A stretch of 6,285 nucleotides of DNA from Alphaproteobacteria bacterium (lineage in GTDB: Bacteria; Pseudomonadota; Alphaproteobacteria; MED-G09): positions 1-6,285 of the forward strand of contig JABHUT010000071.1 in assembly GCA_018658685.1 (NCBI GenBank), written 5' to 3'. The position numbers were made by a program, and so were the translations under genes. The notes beneath the pieces were generated by a model, which had not been told where the DNA came from, did no database searches, and was given only the letters and a program-made list of their open reading frames with translations. Below, one piece after another: positions 5,712 through 6,285 of this stretch. Each line of letters starts with the position of its first letter. Within the stretch, counting starts at the first letter, position 1.

Positions 5712-5843
5712 ATGATACACCAACCTATGAAAATCAAAATAATAACAATTATTATAAAATTTGATATTCCATCAGCTAAAAACCTCAAAGAAATCCAAAA
5801 AAATCTTAATAGTACTTTTATGAAATTTAGCATGGAACTATAA
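5712..5843 (+). other. Doubtful 43-codon ORF, possibly a decayed or frameshifted small gene
   Basis: This ORF opens at ATG 5712 (or ATG 5727) and stops at TAA 5841-5843. The product contains MKIKIITIIIKFDIPSAKN and a charged stretch KEIQKN, with no family recognised and only a weak AAAGA before the first ATG. Immediately past the stop, another frame continues plausibly as IKRLLENDCKPLD to a TAA, so a one-base loss near 5838-5842 could have split a roughly 56-codon gene. At this A+T content an ORF of this length is not rare, so it may be non-coding. Otherwise 5661-5893 holds only the start region of the 81-aa gene. Confidence 0.2.
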
Positions 5844-5893
5844 AAAGGTTATTGGAGAATGATTGCAAGCCTTTAGATTAAGGTTAAATTTAT

Positions 5894-5921
5894 TTGGTTC
5901 TTTTATGAATGTGGTTATAAT
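5894..5921 (+). promoter_or_regulatory. Promoter for the 29-aa membrane protein
   Basis: A perfect TATAAT (5916-5921) lies 16 nt after TTGGTT (5894-5899; 3 of 6). Predicted initiation near 5928 gives a leader of about 34 nt ahead of AGGGG and the ATG at 5962. Confidence 0.45.
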
Positions 5922-5961
5922 TATTAAATAATTTCTTAATAAAAATAATAAGGGGAATATA

Positions 5962-6051
5962 ATGAAAAATGACATCGCTTGGATTATAGGAATTCTTTTT
6001 TTTCTATTTGGTCCAGCATTTGCCATCATGAAGATATACGTGAATTTCTAA
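5962..6051 (+). CDS. 29-residue single-helix membrane microprotein
   Basis: This 30-codon ORF (ATG 5962 to TAA 6049-6051) encodes MKNDIAWIIGILFFLFGPAF and then AIMKIYVNF. A short polar start, one hydrophobic helix (about residues 5-23) with a GP kink, and a Lys-containing tail suggest insertion in the inner membrane. It has a complete expression unit: TATAAT box at 5916-5921, ribosome binding site AGGGG 7 nt before the ATG, and an 11-bp hairpin starting at the stop codon. The family is unknown. Short membrane peptides of this shape are often accessory subunits of respiratory or transport complexes in other bacteria, but that is an analogy and no partner is visible here. A longer minus-strand ORF (6029-5838) overlapping it looks like a shadow. 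Confidence 0.65.
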   Translation: MKNDIAWIIGILFFLFGPAFAIMKIYVNF

Positions 6052-6080
6052 TGTTAAATCTAAAATTTTGATTTAACATT
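6050..6080 (+). terminator. Hairpin at the end of the 29-aa gene
   Basis: A perfect 11-bp inverted repeat, AATGTTAAATC (6050-6060) and GATTTAACATT (6070-6080), has a 9-nt A/T loop and begins within the TAA stop. The downstream T-run is short (about four T, then GATGC), so termination may be incomplete. It separates the 29-aa gene from the gene starting at 6107. Confidence 0.55.
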
Positions 6081-6106
6081 TTGATGCAATAAGATATTTT
6101 ACCGCT

Positions 6107-6285
6107 ATGAAAGAATACCCCAAAAGACCAAATCCTAAGACAGGAAAAAATTTTAAGCGAGGCGAGTGGAATATTGCCAAAAATAAGCGTTTTCTCTTTT
6201 ATGAAGTTAGTAAAATAGGAAGAGATAAGAAACATGCCTTAGAAAAATGGGCTATTCCAAGAATATATTATAAGTACCTTAAAAA
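6107..6285 (+). CDS. Unrecognised basic protein, N-terminal 59 residues (runs off window)
   Basis: The frame is open from ATG 6107 through the window end with no stop. The visible sequence begins MKEYPKRPNPKTGKNFKRGE and is strongly basic, with few hydrophobic residues until FLFYEVSK and WAIPRIYYKYLK near the edge. The RPNPKTGK.FKRG stretch recalls the small motif seen before some phage or HNH-type domains, but this is a weak impression and no catalytic residues are visible yet. No clear Shine-Dalgarno sequence precedes the ATG. It is the only ATG after the in-frame TAA at 6074-6076. The plus-strand reading is preferred over an overlapping minus-strand ORF (6235-6026) because its composition is protein-like and because that ORF would run through the hairpin at 6050-6080. 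Confidence 0.6.
   Translation, partial: MKEYPKRPNPKTGKNFKRGEWNIAKNKRFLFYEVSKIGRDKKHALEKWAIPRIYYKYLK

Noticed and set aside
5661..5723. Upstream extension of the 81-aa membrane protein to the ATG at 5723
   Set aside because: The later ATG has GGAG at ideal spacing. The extension has no ribosome binding site.
5838..6029. 63-codon minus-strand ORF
   Set aside because: It overlaps the 29-aa plus-strand gene and its promoter, has no ribosome binding site that I can see, and its composition looks antisense.
6026..6235. 69-codon minus-strand ORF
   Set aside because: It runs through the 11-bp hairpin at 6050-6080 and opposes the plus-strand gene at 6107. Its translation is Ser/Phe/Ile-rich, as antisense ORFs usually are.

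Overview
The window is about two-thirds A+T and gene-dense, with short intergenic gaps and genes on both strands. Its recognisable proteins (a Tag-type DNA glycosylase, a PspE-like rhodanese, a YbgC-like thioesterase, a XylM-type membrane hydroxylase and an Old Yellow Enzyme) are proteobacterial in character. The overall look fits a streamlined, low-GC, probably aquatic proteobacterium. I cannot place it more precisely by eye. I see no insertion sequences, CRISPR arrays or phage structural genes.

Layout, left to right. The 3' end of a MATE efflux transporter (+) stops in an 11-bp hairpin at 326-363. Convergent to it is a minus-strand set read from right to left: a XylM/AlkB-type membrane di-iron hydroxylase (2053-914), a stand-alone [2Fe-2S] ferredoxin (900-592) and a 69-residue two-helix membrane protein (579-370), with gaps of only 12-13 nt. 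Upstream on the same strand lie a 44-residue Cys-rich protein (3057-2923), a 24-residue hydrophobic peptide (2858-2784) and DNA-3-methyladenine glycosylase I (2791-2207), whose start codon overlaps the end of the peptide ORF by 8 nt. Divergent from these is an Old Yellow Enzyme family flavin oxidoreductase (3209-4333, +), which converges on an exported PspE-like rhodanese (4673-4341, -). A YbgC-like hotdog thioesterase (4778-5215, +) follows behind a good promoter, then tRNA-Pro(GGG) (-) just downstream of an 81-residue membrane protein (-). The right end holds a 29-residue single-helix membrane protein (+) with its own TATAAT promoter and hairpin, and the start of an unrecognised basic protein cut by the window edge.

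The most distinctive unit is the hydroxylase/ferredoxin/small-membrane-protein operon. The hydroxylase resembles xylene monooxygenase XylM rather than classical AlkB, and the ferredoxin resembles the N-terminal domain of the XylA reductase as a separate protein. No FAD reductase is present in the window. The hydroxylase has Gln where AlkB and, as I recall it, XylM have the first His of the third histidine box. Its substrate cannot be read from the sequence. The other notable layer is a set of very short genes (24, 29, 44, 69 and 81 residues), most with convincing ribosome binding sites, several of which length cut-offs would miss.
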